Shown: positions 41,932 to 50,860 of the stretch, one piece after another
Position numbering within the stretch: the first letter of the stretch is position 1
Layout of the letters: every line of letters starts with the position of its first letter
From: Candidatus Methanoperedens sp.
GTDB taxonomy: Archaea > Halobacteriota > Methanosarcinia > Methanosarcinales > Methanoperedenaceae
DNA: 53,526 nt
Assembly (NCBI GenBank): GCA_028715885.1
Contig: JAQUQX010000009.1
Span: 1-53,526 of the forward strand
Direction: 5' to 3'
The notes under the pieces: model-generated
Databases searched by the model: none
What the model was told of the DNA's origin: nothing
Seen by the model: only the letters and a program-made list of their open reading frames with translations
Made by a program: the position numbers and the translations under genes

Positions 41932-43530
41932 ATGAGGTGGTTAAATACAGGTCTGATATTTTTAATTTTATTCTCTTTGTTCATTCAGCCTACTTACGGG
42001 AGTGCCAATCCTGCAATCCAGATCGATGTGAACGGCACTAATGATTTGCCGGTCAAAGAAGCAACAATCGAGGTTTTTTCCTTTAATGTGTCTAATGCAT
42101 CCAGTTTGTACCTTTATTCAAATGAAAACGGGACTGCATTTTTCCAGGGCGAACAAAATCAAACATACACTTTCAAGATCACAGCTGAAAACTATGAACC
42201 TGTATCTAAGAACATAACGATTTCACCGTTTAGTACTGAGAATAAATTAAAGTTTAGTTTAACTCCACTCAAAAGCCTGAAAGACTCCGGATTTTTTCCT
42301 GTTTTAATACCGGCATTATTGGGACTTTTAATGTTTATATTCTGGGCTTATAGATTTTATAATAACCATGTATCTCCCCCGTGGTATGAAAAAGGCATAA
42401 GAAATTCTTTACTCTTGCTATCATTATTTTCATGGATTCCTGTGATTATATATTTGCTGTACAAACAAAAAGACTATATCGTATTATCAGATAATCTTCG
42501 CTTTCCTGTATATATACCAGTAGCTGCGCTAATTGGCGTTCTTTCCTATTTGCTAATGAGCATCGAAGAGATTTTTTCTCAAAAAATACATGTATATAAG
42601 AAGAAAAGTATCGTGTATGGCTACCTACGACGAATCATTATTGCCCCATATATTGCTATTTTGGGAGTTTATATTTTGCTGGATGCTGTTAAAATACAGA
42701 ATTTATGGTTCGTTTTGTTTTTTTCGTTTTTTACCGGTATGTTCACTAAAACGATTGAGGTTTGGTTATATAAATCAGTTCAGGGATTATTGCCTGAAGA
42801 ATTACGAAACGAAGTTAAAGAACGTGATAAATACAATGTTGAAAATTCCGAACTTGTGGTTCGGCTTAGTGTAGAAGAAGATGTTGCCAATCATTTGTAT
42901 CTTTACAACAATATAGACACTGTGGAACAACTTGCTGTCGCCGATTTTCATAAACTAAAAAATAAGGAAGGGATAATTGAAAAATATTTCGACAATATTG
43001 TTAAAAAAGCTAGTATCCAAATCGCAAAAATAGACGAATTAAAAGAATATCTAAATTTGACCTCATCTGAATTAAACTTGCTTACAGATAAGGCTAAAGT
43101 CTATTCAATAAAAGATTTTGCAAATGTGGATATTGATTCAATTAATTGGGAAGCGGAAGTAGCTACTGAAAATACGAAAATATCAAACCGATTTAATCAA
43201 AAACAAATAAAAGCAAAAGAATTTGCAAAATATGAAGACTTCAAGCTCCTTACCTTGGAAGATTTAATAAAATCGCGTGACATTTCAACGGAAAAGGCGG
43301 ATTATTTTGATATTTTAAGTTTGCATTCAGATATCAGAGCGGTTGGGATTTCAAATTGGACCGTTGAATACACAAAGAAATTATTAGACCTACAGATTAA
43401 GACATTAGATGAATTAAAAACTCGGTGCATCAACCAAGGCAAAGATAATGTTAAGAAAGAATTACATGATATTTCTGTGATTTCTGAGTTAATAGATAAA
43501 ATAATAGAATCTAAAATTCCATCTTCATAA
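41932..43530 (+). CDS. Membrane protein with extracellular domain and helical cytosolic repeats, unknown
   Basis: 532 residues; family not recognised. A signal peptide (about 1-24) is followed by a beta-sandwich like carboxypeptidase-regulatory domains (LPVKEATIEVFSF, residues 28-110, with sequons), five spans (about 120-142, 158-178, 192-212, 233-252, 257-275), then 255 soluble residues with four copies of a short helical motif of form I-x-T/S-x-E/D-x-L-A/K (YNNIDTVEQLAVAD, VYSIKDFANVDID, FKLLTLEDLIKSRDI, LQIKTLDELKTR). That pattern is like helix-hairpin-helix units. AT-rich and directly after the tRNA, so possibly an inserted gene. Confidence 0.72.
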   Translation: MRWLNTGLIFLILFSLFIQPTYGSANPAIQIDVNGTNDLPVKEATIEVFSFNVSNASSLYLYSNENGTAFFQGEQNQTYTFKITAENYEPVSKNITISPFSTENKLKFSLTPLKSLKDSGFFPVLIPALLGLLMFIFWAYRFYNNHVSPPWYEKGIRNSLLLLSLFSWIPVIIYLLYKQKDYIVLSDNLRFPVYIPVAALIGVLSYLLMSIEEIFSQKIHVYKKKSIVYGYLRRIIIAPYIAILGVYILLDAVKIQNLWFVLFFSFFTGMFTKTIEVWLYKSVQGLLPEELRNEVKERDKYNVENSELVVRLSVEEDVANHLYLYNNIDTVEQLAVADFHKLKNKEGIIEKYFDNIVKKASIQIAKIDELKEYLNLTSSELNLLTDKAKVYSIKDFANVDIDSINWEAEVATENTKISNRFNQKQIKAKEFAKYEDFKLLTLEDLIKSRDISTEKADYFDILSLHSDIRAVGISNWTVEYTKKLLDLQIKTLDELKTRCINQGKDNVKKELHDISVISELIDKIIESKIPSS

Positions 43531-43541
43531 GTAAATCATTC

Positions 43542-43778
43542 CTAATCTTCGCGCGTAATCCAGTAAACCGCCTTGTACTTCTCTGCAAAACCGAAGATAT
43601 TTTTCGCCATTACCGCCCTTCCATATTCCTTAAGGTCGCCACCCTGGTCGTATATGAAAGTATTTTCACCCAGTTTTGTTACTTTAAAGATTTCCCCTTT
43701 TTCTTCTGTTCCGACATGCAGAACATCCCCTATTTTTAAATCCTTGATCTTTGGTCGAACTGTTGTTTTCTCTACCAT
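43542..43778 (-). CDS. Small conserved archaeal protein, unknown
   Basis: 78 residues; not recognised. A beta-barrel-like pattern (KIGDVLHVGTEEKGEIFKVT, NTFIYDQGGDLKEYG) suggests an SH3-like fold as found in small RNA-binding or assembly proteins. It is convergent with the large membrane-protein gene and 54 bases from the tyrA stop, with its own AT-rich upstream region. Confidence 0.6.
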   Translation of the reverse strand: MVEKTTVRPKIKDLKIGDVLHVGTEEKGEIFKVTKLGENTFIYDQGGDLKEYGRAVMAKNIFGFAEKYKAVYWITRED

Positions 43779-43831
43779 TCTATCACTTTCACCGCTTTCC
43801 TATGTTGCCTTGTATTCATAACTAATAAACC

Positions 43832-45133
43832 TTACCTGATTGTGCAGCCGATTCCCCTAAGAAGTTTCTCTACACCTTCCTGCACCGATGCTGCATCATT
43901 ATCCCCGAATATTGTGAGCCTGTATGTCACACTTTGTGTGTTTTGTTTATTATAAACATCAATAATCTTGACTGAAACCACTCCTTCAGAGCTGCTGATT
44001 ATGTTTTTAATAATCTCCATATCAGACCCAGCCGGAATTATAACTGAGATGTCTCGTGTCACATTTTTTAAATTTGCAGCTTTCCATGCATACAATTCCT
44101 TTTCATTTAAAAGCCTCACATTCTCTATCAAAAGCTCGGTCGTCCTCCCTCCGCGCTCAAGGATAACAGTCCTGGGAGTTACCTTCTTTACGCTCCCGAA
44201 ATGAACAACGCCTGAATATATATGCGAAAGCGCCCGTTCACCGCCGATAGAGCGCACAAGTTCCTCATGTTCCGCTATTTTTGTGCCGATAAGCTTCTCC
44301 GAGCGCCGCAGGGCTGACTCGGTATCCCCGAAATGAACAGCCGCTTTTTTCATCAGGGATACGAAGCCTTCAATATCTTTCTTTTTGACAATGTCAGCCA
44401 TGAGATTGCACTGTGCGATGTAAGCCTTATGCACCCTTGCCACCTCGGGATTCATCTGAATCATGGCATACAGGTAGGGATTCTGCCCCAGTATCCTTCC
44501 CACAAGGTCAAGCATAATATCATACATGGGACTCATGAATCTCCTGGATTTTGCCACATCGAATTCAAGCTCCCTGAAAACCGCTCCTATCGAGATATAT
44601 GCAAAATGTGTTAGCCCCTGTATCACAGCCATCATTTTGTCATGCTGCGCAGCATCCATTATCTCGATATGCGCGCCGTTATCCCCGTACAGGCTTCTGA
44701 TTATAGGGAACCACCTCTGGCATCTTCCCTCAACAGGGGTGAAAATGACTATCTGCCCCCTGATATCGGGGATGGATGGACCGAACATGGGATGCGTTCC
44801 CAGAACCTCAACACCCGGAGGCGTGTACTTCAGCATTGCTTCCAGTGGACCTGTTTTAATTGAAGTTATATCCATGAGCAGGCTCCCTGCCTTCAGTTTC
44901 GGGGCGATTTCCTGTATGGTCTTTTCCGTGATATTTATGGGCACGGAGACCATGACGATGCCGCTTGTTTTTATCTCATTATCGAGGTCGTCTGCAAACT
45001 GCACGCCTAATTCTTGCGCAATGTCTTTTCTCTTATTGACGCCCCAGATGACCACGTCAAAACCGTGTTTCTTATAAAATTTCGCAAACCACCTGCCCGT
45101 TTCGCCAGTGCCGCCGATTATCAGTATTTTCAT
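43832..45133 (-). CDS. tyrA: Prephenate dehydrogenase with ACT-like domain
   Basis: 433 residues. The Rossmann front KILIIGGTGETGRWFAK and LLMDITSIKTGPLEAM are TyrA signatures (as in archaeal T-proteins), VLGTHPMFGPSIPDIRG is the substrate loop with the conserved His. The last 85 residues resemble an ACT domain (DMEIIKNIISSSEGVVSVKI), expected to bind tyrosine for feedback control. It oxidises prephenate to 4-hydroxyphenylpyruvate in tyrosine synthesis. The ATG overlaps the aroE stop as ATGA. Confidence 0.9.
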   Translation of the reverse strand: MKILIIGGTGETGRWFAKFYKKHGFDVVIWGVNKRKDIAQELGVQFADDLDNEIKTSGIVMVSVPINITEKTIQEIAPKLKAGSLLMDITSIKTGPLEAMLKYTPPGVEVLGTHPMFGPSIPDIRGQIVIFTPVEGRCQRWFPIIRSLYGDNGAHIEIMDAAQHDKMMAVIQGLTHFAYISIGAVFRELEFDVAKSRRFMSPMYDIMLDLVGRILGQNPYLYAMIQMNPEVARVHKAYIAQCNLMADIVKKKDIEGFVSLMKKAAVHFGDTESALRRSEKLIGTKIAEHEELVRSIGGERALSHIYSGVVHFGSVKKVTPRTVILERGGRTTELLIENVRLLNEKELYAWKAANLKNVTRDISVIIPAGSDMEIIKNIISSSEGVVSVKIIDVYNKQNTQSVTYRLTIFGDNDAASVQEGVEKLLRGIGCTIR

Positions 45134-45945
45134 TCCAGCCTCTCCCTTACAGCCTTTTCCATAACCTCAAGAGGCGGCGTCTTTCCCGTCCAGATTTTGA
45201 AGGCACATGCTCCCTGGTACACAAGCATCATCACGCCGTCTATTGTTTTTGCGCCTGCTTTTTTAGCCTCCTTAAGCAAAACGGTATTTACCGGGTTATA
45301 AACAATATCGAATACCACAAGGCTGCTGTGCATCATATCCGAAGTCACGAGCGTTTCGGATATTTTTGGAGACATGCCTGACGCAGTCGAATTTATTAGA
45401 ATGTCGCTATTCTGGATAAGGCTTTTAAGCTCGCAAAAATCCGCAGCTTTTGCCTTCCCGACCCTTTCAACCTCTTTTGCAAGGGCAACCGCCCTGCCAT
45501 GAGTCCTGTTGGCGATAGTAACGCTTGCGCCGTCTGCTGCAAGCTGATGGGCAATCGCCCGTGCAGCGCCTCCTGCGCCAAGAAGAAGCACGTTCTTCCC
45601 CCTGATTTTAACACCGCCGCCTTCAAGCGCCATTTTAGCTCCAAGACCATCGGTATTATACCCCACTATCCCATTTTTAAAATCCACCGTGTTTATGGCG
45701 CCTATCTTTTTTGCAATTTCCGAGGGCTCCACTATTTCAAGGGCTTTCTCCTTCAATGGTATGGTCAGGTTCAGCCCCCCGAATCCAAGGGCATATGCGC
45801 CGCGTATCGCATCGCATAGAGAGTCAGGGCTCACCCTGAATGCATGATATTCGCAATCCATCCCGAGCGCCTTGAAAGCTGCGTTATGCATCACTGGTGA
45901 AAGGCTGTGGGATACCGGGTCGCCAAGAACGCCAAAAAGCTTCAT
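45130..45945 (-). CDS. aroE: Shikimate dehydrogenase
   Basis: 271 residues. DPVSHSLSPVMHNAAF (shikimate-binding), NLTIPLKEKAL with catalytic Lys, and NTDGLGAKMAL match AroE; the NADP loop is LLGAGGAARAIA. It reduces dehydroshikimate in the shikimate pathway. Translationally coupled to tyrA, forming a short aromatic amino-acid operon. Confidence 0.94.
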   Translation of the reverse strand: MKLFGVLGDPVSHSLSPVMHNAAFKALGMDCEYHAFRVSPDSLCDAIRGAYALGFGGLNLTIPLKEKALEIVEPSEIAKKIGAINTVDFKNGIVGYNTDGLGAKMALEGGGVKIRGKNVLLLGAGGAARAIAHQLAADGASVTIANRTHGRAVALAKEVERVGKAKAADFCELKSLIQNSDILINSTASGMSPKISETLVTSDMMHSSLVVFDIVYNPVNTVLLKEAKKAGAKTIDGVMMLVYQGACAFKIWTGKTPPLEVMEKAVRERLE

Positions 45946-45989
45946 ACCATCTTAATTAAATGTGATGGTTAAAAAGTATTTTGATAAAA

Positions 45990-46160
45990 TTAGGGCCATA
46001 TGCCATAGTACGCATTTAAAGCCAGGATAACAAGCCCTGCTGCAATTGCTATGGAAACTACGGTCTTCGGGTCTACCAGCGTCGCCGTCTCCTCTGCATC
46101 GTAGTACCTCATCAAACCTGCCGAGGACATGAGACCGCTGCCTTCTTTCTTTTTTGCCAT
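45990..46160 (-). CDS. secG: Preprotein translocase subunit Sec61-beta
   Basis: 56 residues: MAKKKEGSGLMSSAGLMRYY, then DAEET and one hydrophobic span (about 33-50) ending NAYYGIWP. Front motif (K-rich, SGLMSSAGL-R-Y) and single C-terminal span are those of the archaeal Sec61-beta subunit, which sits beside SecYE. Too short for standard ORF limits; found by reading the minus strand. The gene follows engB by 47 bases and precedes aroE. Confidence 0.93.
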   Translation of the reverse strand: MAKKKEGSGLMSSAGLMRYYDAEETATLVDPKTVVSIAIAAGLVILALNAYYGIWP

Positions 46161-46207
46161 GCGCACTCCTAATGTTTTTATTGCATTTTAATGTATCGCA
46201 AAAGAGA

Positions 46208-46786
46208 TCAATCCTGCCTCTTTGCTTCAATTTTCTTCTGGATTAGCTTTTTCAACTCCCCGATATTTCCTTTCCTGGCGCTCACGGGCACTATGGTATC
46301 AAGCCACTGCCTCCAGGGAGGCGACATGCCGAGCCGTTCTGCAATCCCATCAAGCGTCCCGTCCACATCCTTCACTTTATCTATTTTATTTGCAGCCACA
46401 ACCACACCTATGTTCAGTTCATGCAAAAACTCGAAAAGTTCAACCTCCACAGGTATTTCGTTCCTTCCCGCCCACCTGTCCACTATTTCGGAAAAGGAGG
46501 TAGCATTCACCACCAGCACCGCAAGCGCTATATTCGCGGCGTTATCCTCTATGTAATGGACGATATTGTCCTTTATTGCCTCAACCCCGTCTTCACTTAC
46601 CCCGCTCATGAATCCGAACCCTGGCATATCCGTAATATGCAAATTCTGGTAAGGAACCTGCTGTGGTTTTCGTGTCACTCCCGGGCGTTTTCCCACTCTT
46701 AGCTTCTCTCCTGTAAGCTCCCTGATAAGAGTAGATTTGCCCACGTTTGAGCGCCCAACGAATATTATCTCTTTTTTAGACTTCAT
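46208..46786 (-). CDS. engB: GTP-binding protein EngB
   Basis: 192 residues of the TrmE-Era-EngA-EngB GTPases: G1 GRSNVGKST (11-19), G2/G3 region DMPGFGFMSG, G4 NKID and G5 SARKG. EngB proteins help assemble the large ribosomal subunit. The start overlaps the DHH gene stop as ATGA. Confidence 0.92.
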   Translation of the reverse strand: MKSKKEIIFVGRSNVGKSTLIRELTGEKLRVGKRPGVTRKPQQVPYQNLHITDMPGFGFMSGVSEDGVEAIKDNIVHYIEDNAANIALAVLVVNATSFSEIVDRWAGRNEIPVEVELFEFLHELNIGVVVAANKIDKVKDVDGTLDGIAERLGMSPPWRQWLDTIVPVSARKGNIGELKKLIQKKIEAKRQD

Positions 46787-47724
46787 GAGCCTATCGCATC
46801 ATCCAGGTCATATAAAAATGCTTCCAGCTCTTTTCCGGGGATGCGTGCTCCTCCTGCAAAAGGATGACCTCCTCCTGTCCCGCCATGGTTTGGCGCCACA
46901 CGGCGCAGTATTGTATTTAAATCCGCATCACCGTCACGCAGGCGGATGCTTATGTCATAAACATGTTTATGCGACCTGTACTCGCAGGACACGCCCACAC
47001 GCGCATTTCCGTAAGAGGCAGCATATATCGCCGCTTTTGACATATACCCGTTAATATCCACAACATAGGCAAGGTTTCTTAATTTCACTACTTTCCGCCT
47101 TACATGGTCCTTTATTTCCTCTTCCTTTCTTGAGGCAATTATAGCCGATTCAAGAAGACCCTCGATATCATGAGGCGGGATATCCTCTGAAAGCGCATCC
47201 AATATCCTTCTTTTGTAATCATAATCCCTGCCTGCGTATGTTATTCCCTGTATCAACGTCCCTGCGTAAAAATAGAGTGTTCTCTTATCCCAGTCCCGCT
47301 CCCATTTATTTACAAGGGGAGTTTCACTGAAATCACCTATGGCGCCGTAAATCGCAACCCTTCTCATGTCGCGGCTGAGTTTTTTCTCAAAAATACGGTA
47401 CGCCTGTTCCGAGGCTGAACAGTTATCGTGGTGAAACCAGATTTTATTATACCTTTTTTCAGGCATGGGGTGGTGGTCCATATACGTTATATTTGATTCC
47501 ATCGCAAGTTCATTTAATTTTATTTTCAATTGGGGGAATGTTTTTTCGTCGATTGCGATGTCGCATATCACAATGTTGTCATAATTTTCGGTTATGCTGT
47601 TCAATTCACCAAGCAGACTCACAGGGCTTGTAAAAAATACTGTTGAACCTGGAAGCGCGCTTTTAACGATAGCGCCTGCGCATATCCCATCGCAATCGCC
47701 ATGAGTGAAAATTATCGAACTCAT
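46783..47724 (-). CDS. DHH/DHHA1-family phosphoesterase
   Basis: 313 residues. THGDCDGICAGAI (D10 etc.) is motif I, CDIAIDE motif II, YMDHHPMP the D-H-H motif, and GGTGGGHPFAGGARI the DHHA1 nucleotide-binding loop. The subfamily is a cytosolic nanoRNase/pAp phosphatase or c-di-AMP hydrolase type; which one cannot be read. The start overlaps the upstream surface-protein gene by four bases (ATGA), and the stop overlaps engB. The unit of surface protein, phosphoesterase and GTPase is unusual. Confidence 0.9.
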   Translation of the reverse strand: MSSIIFTHGDCDGICAGAIVKSALPGSTVFFTSPVSLLGELNSITENYDNIVICDIAIDEKTFPQLKIKLNELAMESNITYMDHHPMPEKRYNKIWFHHDNCSASEQAYRIFEKKLSRDMRRVAIYGAIGDFSETPLVNKWERDWDKRTLYFYAGTLIQGITYAGRDYDYKRRILDALSEDIPPHDIEGLLESAIIASRKEEEIKDHVRRKVVKLRNLAYVVDINGYMSKAAIYAASYGNARVGVSCEYRSHKHVYDISIRLRDGDADLNTILRRVAPNHGGTGGGHPFAGGARIPGKELEAFLYDLDDAIGS

Positions 47725-49463
47725 CTTCGCCTGAATGCTATAAATAACAGGACAATGATGGCAAACACGCTTTCAAAACCCGGCGTAACATACTCTTCTG
47801 GCGTAGGTGTTGGCGCTGGGGCTACGGTTGAGTTCTGTTGGAATAATTCCTTAACCTTGTTGAGTACTTTCTGTGTAAATGAAGGTGTTTCCTGCGGTTG
47901 CGGCGCAGGTGTTGTCTGGTTTGGAGTGGCGGTTATGGTTGGTGTCGGGGTCGGCGTCTCTGTTTGGGCTGGAGTCTCGGTAGGTGTAATTGTAATATTG
48001 CTCGGGTCAATAACTGTAATCACAGGTCGCTCCGAGCTTAAAACGGCGCGTGTCGTCCCCCTGTACTCAACGCCTGTATAATTAGCAACGGCTGGAGGTA
48101 ATGTAATATTCCCCTCCTTGTCCATCCTGATGGTATAACTGAATCCTTGGGGGGTATTCAATTCCAAAAATGTGGAGGGAAGATTGGTCGAGCCGCTTAC
48201 AAGGCTTACGCCATCTGGCAGGTAGTCCTTTACTTCAGCCCGTGTGGCAATATTCCCAATGTTATCGATACTTACAGTCACTGTTACATCCTCGGTTATA
48301 TTAACAACCTGCTTATTCACAGTCTTGTTCAGGATTGTTTTCGGTCCGTTTACTACCACCGTAACCGTATTCGAAGTGGCGGTGTATGGTTTGTTATTAA
48401 CTGTGAACTGCGCTGTGGCTGCAGGCATGGTGAAACCGGAAAGGCTTGCTTCAAGAGGTTTGATAGAATATACCCAGCTCCGTTCCTCTCCGGGTTTGAG
48501 AATGGGTACATCCCATTGAAACGAGGTGTTGGTTTTCAGTTCAAAATTTTCAATCATCTTATCAGTGACATGGATATTGTACACATCAAACATGCCTCCA
48601 TTCCCAACAGAAACCGTAACCGTTGCAGTATTCTGGAGATACATTCTGTCTTTTATGCCCTTGCTTATCACAAAATAATTCTGTCTTGGCGAAACCGTTA
48701 CGCTTACCGAGCTTTTTGCTGCCTTGTATTCAAGGTCTTTGACATCGAAACCCTTTGCTTCAGCGCTCAGGGCATATGATTTTGGGTCAATGAGTTCAGG
48801 AACGACCAGTATTATCTCAAAACTGTTGCTTTCGCTCTTTTCCATCTTATTATAATACTGGTGGAGCTGGCTCGTATCGCCCCCGCGAAGAGCCAGTTCG
48901 CCGATAGTCAGGTAAACATCAATATTTTTTGCTCTTGCTTCGCCTGTATTTGATACTGTAACCTTTACGGTAATTGCCCTTTCATTATATGATATGTATT
49001 CGCTTTTATCTGTTGTAACCGTAACTTCGATTTTCGGTTTTGCTCTTAACTGTATTGATATGGTCGCAGAAGGACTATAGTACTCAAATACCCACACTTT
49101 ATCATTCTTTGCAGGTAGACCGGTAGTAGATATTTTTACTTCATAATCAGGGTCAATATAAGCCTCTGTTTGCAGATTCATAACAAGCTCTTTTATGAGA
49201 ACGCCGTTTCTATAGACCTCAAGAAAAACCGACGGCTCAACATCCGTTTCGGGAACAATATTTCCCTTTATGTCCTTCACTCCCGGCACAGGAGAAGGAA
49301 ATTGCACGGCTTTGACCATATATTCCCCGCTGGTCATTGTGCCGCCTTTACTGAGTGTGTTCGATACGGCACCTGCCCATTCTATGTCGTTCGGGCTGAA
49401 ACTTGCCGCTGATGCCAGATTTACATAACCGAGAATTATAATTAAAACTGCTAACCTTTTCAT
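47721..49463 (-). CDS. PGF-CTERM surface protein with DUF11/CARDB-like repeats
   Basis: 580 residues. Signal peptide 1-19 (AVLIIILGYVNLASA), an N-terminal domain (FSPNDIEWAGA...GEYMVKAVQF) related to the surface protein at 18037, several beta-sandwich repeats (VTVSNTGEARAKNIDVY; VSIDNIGNIATRAEVKD), a Thr/Pro-rich glycosylation-type stalk (about 498-560) and the C-terminal TPGF signal (P561-G562-F563) followed by a span and RRR. This is the PGF-CTERM tag that archaeosortase removes when lipid-anchoring S-layer proteins. Function at the surface is unknown. Confidence 0.85.
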   Translation of the reverse strand: MKRLAVLIIILGYVNLASAASFSPNDIEWAGAVSNTLSKGGTMTSGEYMVKAVQFPSPVPGVKDIKGNIVPETDVEPSVFLEVYRNGVLIKELVMNLQTEAYIDPDYEVKISTTGLPAKNDKVWVFEYYSPSATISIQLRAKPKIEVTVTTDKSEYISYNERAITVKVTVSNTGEARAKNIDVYLTIGELALRGGDTSQLHQYYNKMEKSESNSFEIILVVPELIDPKSYALSAEAKGFDVKDLEYKAAKSSVSVTVSPRQNYFVISKGIKDRMYLQNTATVTVSVGNGGMFDVYNIHVTDKMIENFELKTNTSFQWDVPILKPGEERSWVYSIKPLEASLSGFTMPAATAQFTVNNKPYTATSNTVTVVVNGPKTILNKTVNKQVVNITEDVTVTVSIDNIGNIATRAEVKDYLPDGVSLVSGSTNLPSTFLELNTPQGFSYTIRMDKEGNITLPPAVANYTGVEYRGTTRAVLSSERPVITVIDPSNITITPTETPAQTETPTPTPTITATPNQTTPAPQPQETPSFTQKVLNKVKELFQQNSTVAPAPTPTPEEYVTPGFESVFAIIVLLFIAFRRR

Positions 49464-49585
49464 CTCAAATAATGATTACTTCAGTACTAATATATTTTTC
49501 TAACTTTTAAGCTTGAATTTCCAGCTATCGAATGAATTTGCAGACAGCATTGGCTATCACATAAAAAAAAGTAAAAAAGAAAAGT

Positions 49586-50092
49586 TTAGATTAACGCTGC
49601 GGTAATACCCTGGACGCCTGACTGTATGATAATTGCTGTGGTGATTATTACACCAGCCATTTCCAGCGCTACTGCCACGTTTCCTTTCTTGAGTTCCTCG
49701 AATTCCTCGATTCCCTTGGTCAGTTTATCAAGTATGTTCAGTGCGAGATATATTGCTGCGATTGCAAGCACGATTCCGAGTATTAACTGGAGTACGCTCA
49801 ATCCGATTGCTGTCAAGCCGCCTGCGGACAGGAGACCTCCAGCCGATGCCTGGGCTGCTTTAATGCCTCCGGATATTCCCGAAACGCCTGACTGTACCAC
49901 GATACCTATTGCAAAAAACACCGATGCAATAAGGATGCCTATTGCAGTATTACCTTTAGCGATCTCTTTTTCTTCATCTATTCCTTTAGTTATCTTTCCA
50001 AACACAGAAAAACCAATATACAGCGCAGCTACTGCAAGTATAATGGAGATAACTAACTGTATAATCCCTACAATTGCGTTTACCAATTCCAT
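49586..50092 (-). CDS. Membrane protein with duplicated DUF350 domain
   Basis: 168 residues. Two similar halves: ITKGIDEEKEIAKGNTAIG... and LTKGIEEFEELKKGNVAVA..., each two spans with a cytoplasmic loop of the form G-I-[DE]-E-x-x-E-[IL]-x-K-G-N. This is the DUF350 pattern, found here as a fused tandem. DUF350 is of unknown function; bacterial relatives include YjfL. An AT-rich promoter precedes it on the minus strand. Confidence 0.8.
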   Translation of the reverse strand: MELVNAIVGIIQLVISIILAVAALYIGFSVFGKITKGIDEEKEIAKGNTAIGILIASVFFAIGIVVQSGVSGISGGIKAAQASAGGLLSAGGLTAIGLSVLQLILGIVLAIAAIYLALNILDKLTKGIEEFEELKKGNVAVALEMAGVIITTAIIIQSGVQGITAALI

Positions 50093-50161
50093 AATTTCAC
50101 CTCACGCTTATAGCGTAAGTCTTTATAATGGTAACAGGGTGATATAAAATTATTGTGAACT

Positions 50162-50338
50162 TTATTCAAGAAACCTGAGGGCTTTATTAGGGCAAATTAT
50201 AATGCATCGCATACATTCCGTGCATCTGTCGTAATCTATTCTCACAACACCGTCGATGCTCTCCAGAGCGCCGGCGTTACACACGCTGTCGCACCTGCCG
50301 CATTTCATGCACCCGATAGCTGTTATAAAACCATTCAT
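50162..50338 (-). CDS. Small two-cluster ferredoxin
   Basis: 58 residues with eight Cys at 10, 13, 16, 20 and 39, 42, 45, 49: CMKCGRCDSVC and CTECMRCIIICP, two 4Fe-4S clusters. GAAGGG lies four bases before ATG 50338. Below the usual ORF length limit. It may act as a general electron carrier. It is divergent from the TrmB-like gene. Confidence 0.88.
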   Translation of the reverse strand: MNGFITAIGCMKCGRCDSVCNAGALESIDGVVRIDYDRCTECMRCIIICPNKALRFLE

Positions 50339-50425
50339 TGCCCTTCATAAGTTATTTATGCTTATAGATATTTAGATAGGTTTTGTCTAAATTGTGCAAA
50401 AGTCGTGCTTTTACACGGGATTAAT

Positions 50426-50803
50426 ATGCCAAGATCAATTCCAGAAATGATCCGGGGAAATTTCAAATGCGATGATATCGCAAAGTGTATTCTCGGAATC
50501 AAGAATATCGACATAGAAGCCTATAAGGTACTTGTCACAAAAGGTCCCATGACGGCGGAACACCTCGGGGAGCTTCTAAACAGGGAACGCAGCACAGCTT
50601 ACAGGTCATTACAGAGCCTGATGGTATGCGGTCTTGTTCACCGCGAGACAAAAACAATCAGCTCCGGTGGATACTATTATGAATATATCGCCCTTGAACC
50701 TGAGAGTATGAAGAACATGGTACAGGCGAACATAGATGAATGGTATAATAAAATGAAGAAGCTGGTTGCCGATATTGATAAGGATATTATGAAAAAACTT
50801 TAA
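50426..50803 (+). CDS. TrmB-like winged-helix regulator
   Basis: 125 residues from ATG 50426; a GTG at 50405 adds seven. The winged helix is residues 26-85 (IEAYKVLVTKGPMTAEHLGE and RERSTAYRSLQSLMVCGLVHRE), and a C-terminal helix (85-125) probably dimerises it. It resembles TrmB and phosphate-regulator-like archaeal factors but lacks the sugar-binding domain. It could control the divergent ferredoxin. Confidence 0.78.
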   Translation: MPRSIPEMIRGNFKCDDIAKCILGIKNIDIEAYKVLVTKGPMTAEHLGELLNRERSTAYRSLQSLMVCGLVHRETKTISSGGYYYEYIALEPESMKNMVQANIDEWYNKMKKLVADIDKDIMKKL

Positions 50804-50860
50804 TAACGTTTTATCAAAAACTGTTGCGGCAGTTTACATCACGTAAACTTGGGTATCGGT

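Noticed and set aside
44526-45077. 183-codon plus-strand frame inside tyrA
   Set aside because: Antisense shadow; tyrA motifs on the other strand are unambiguous.
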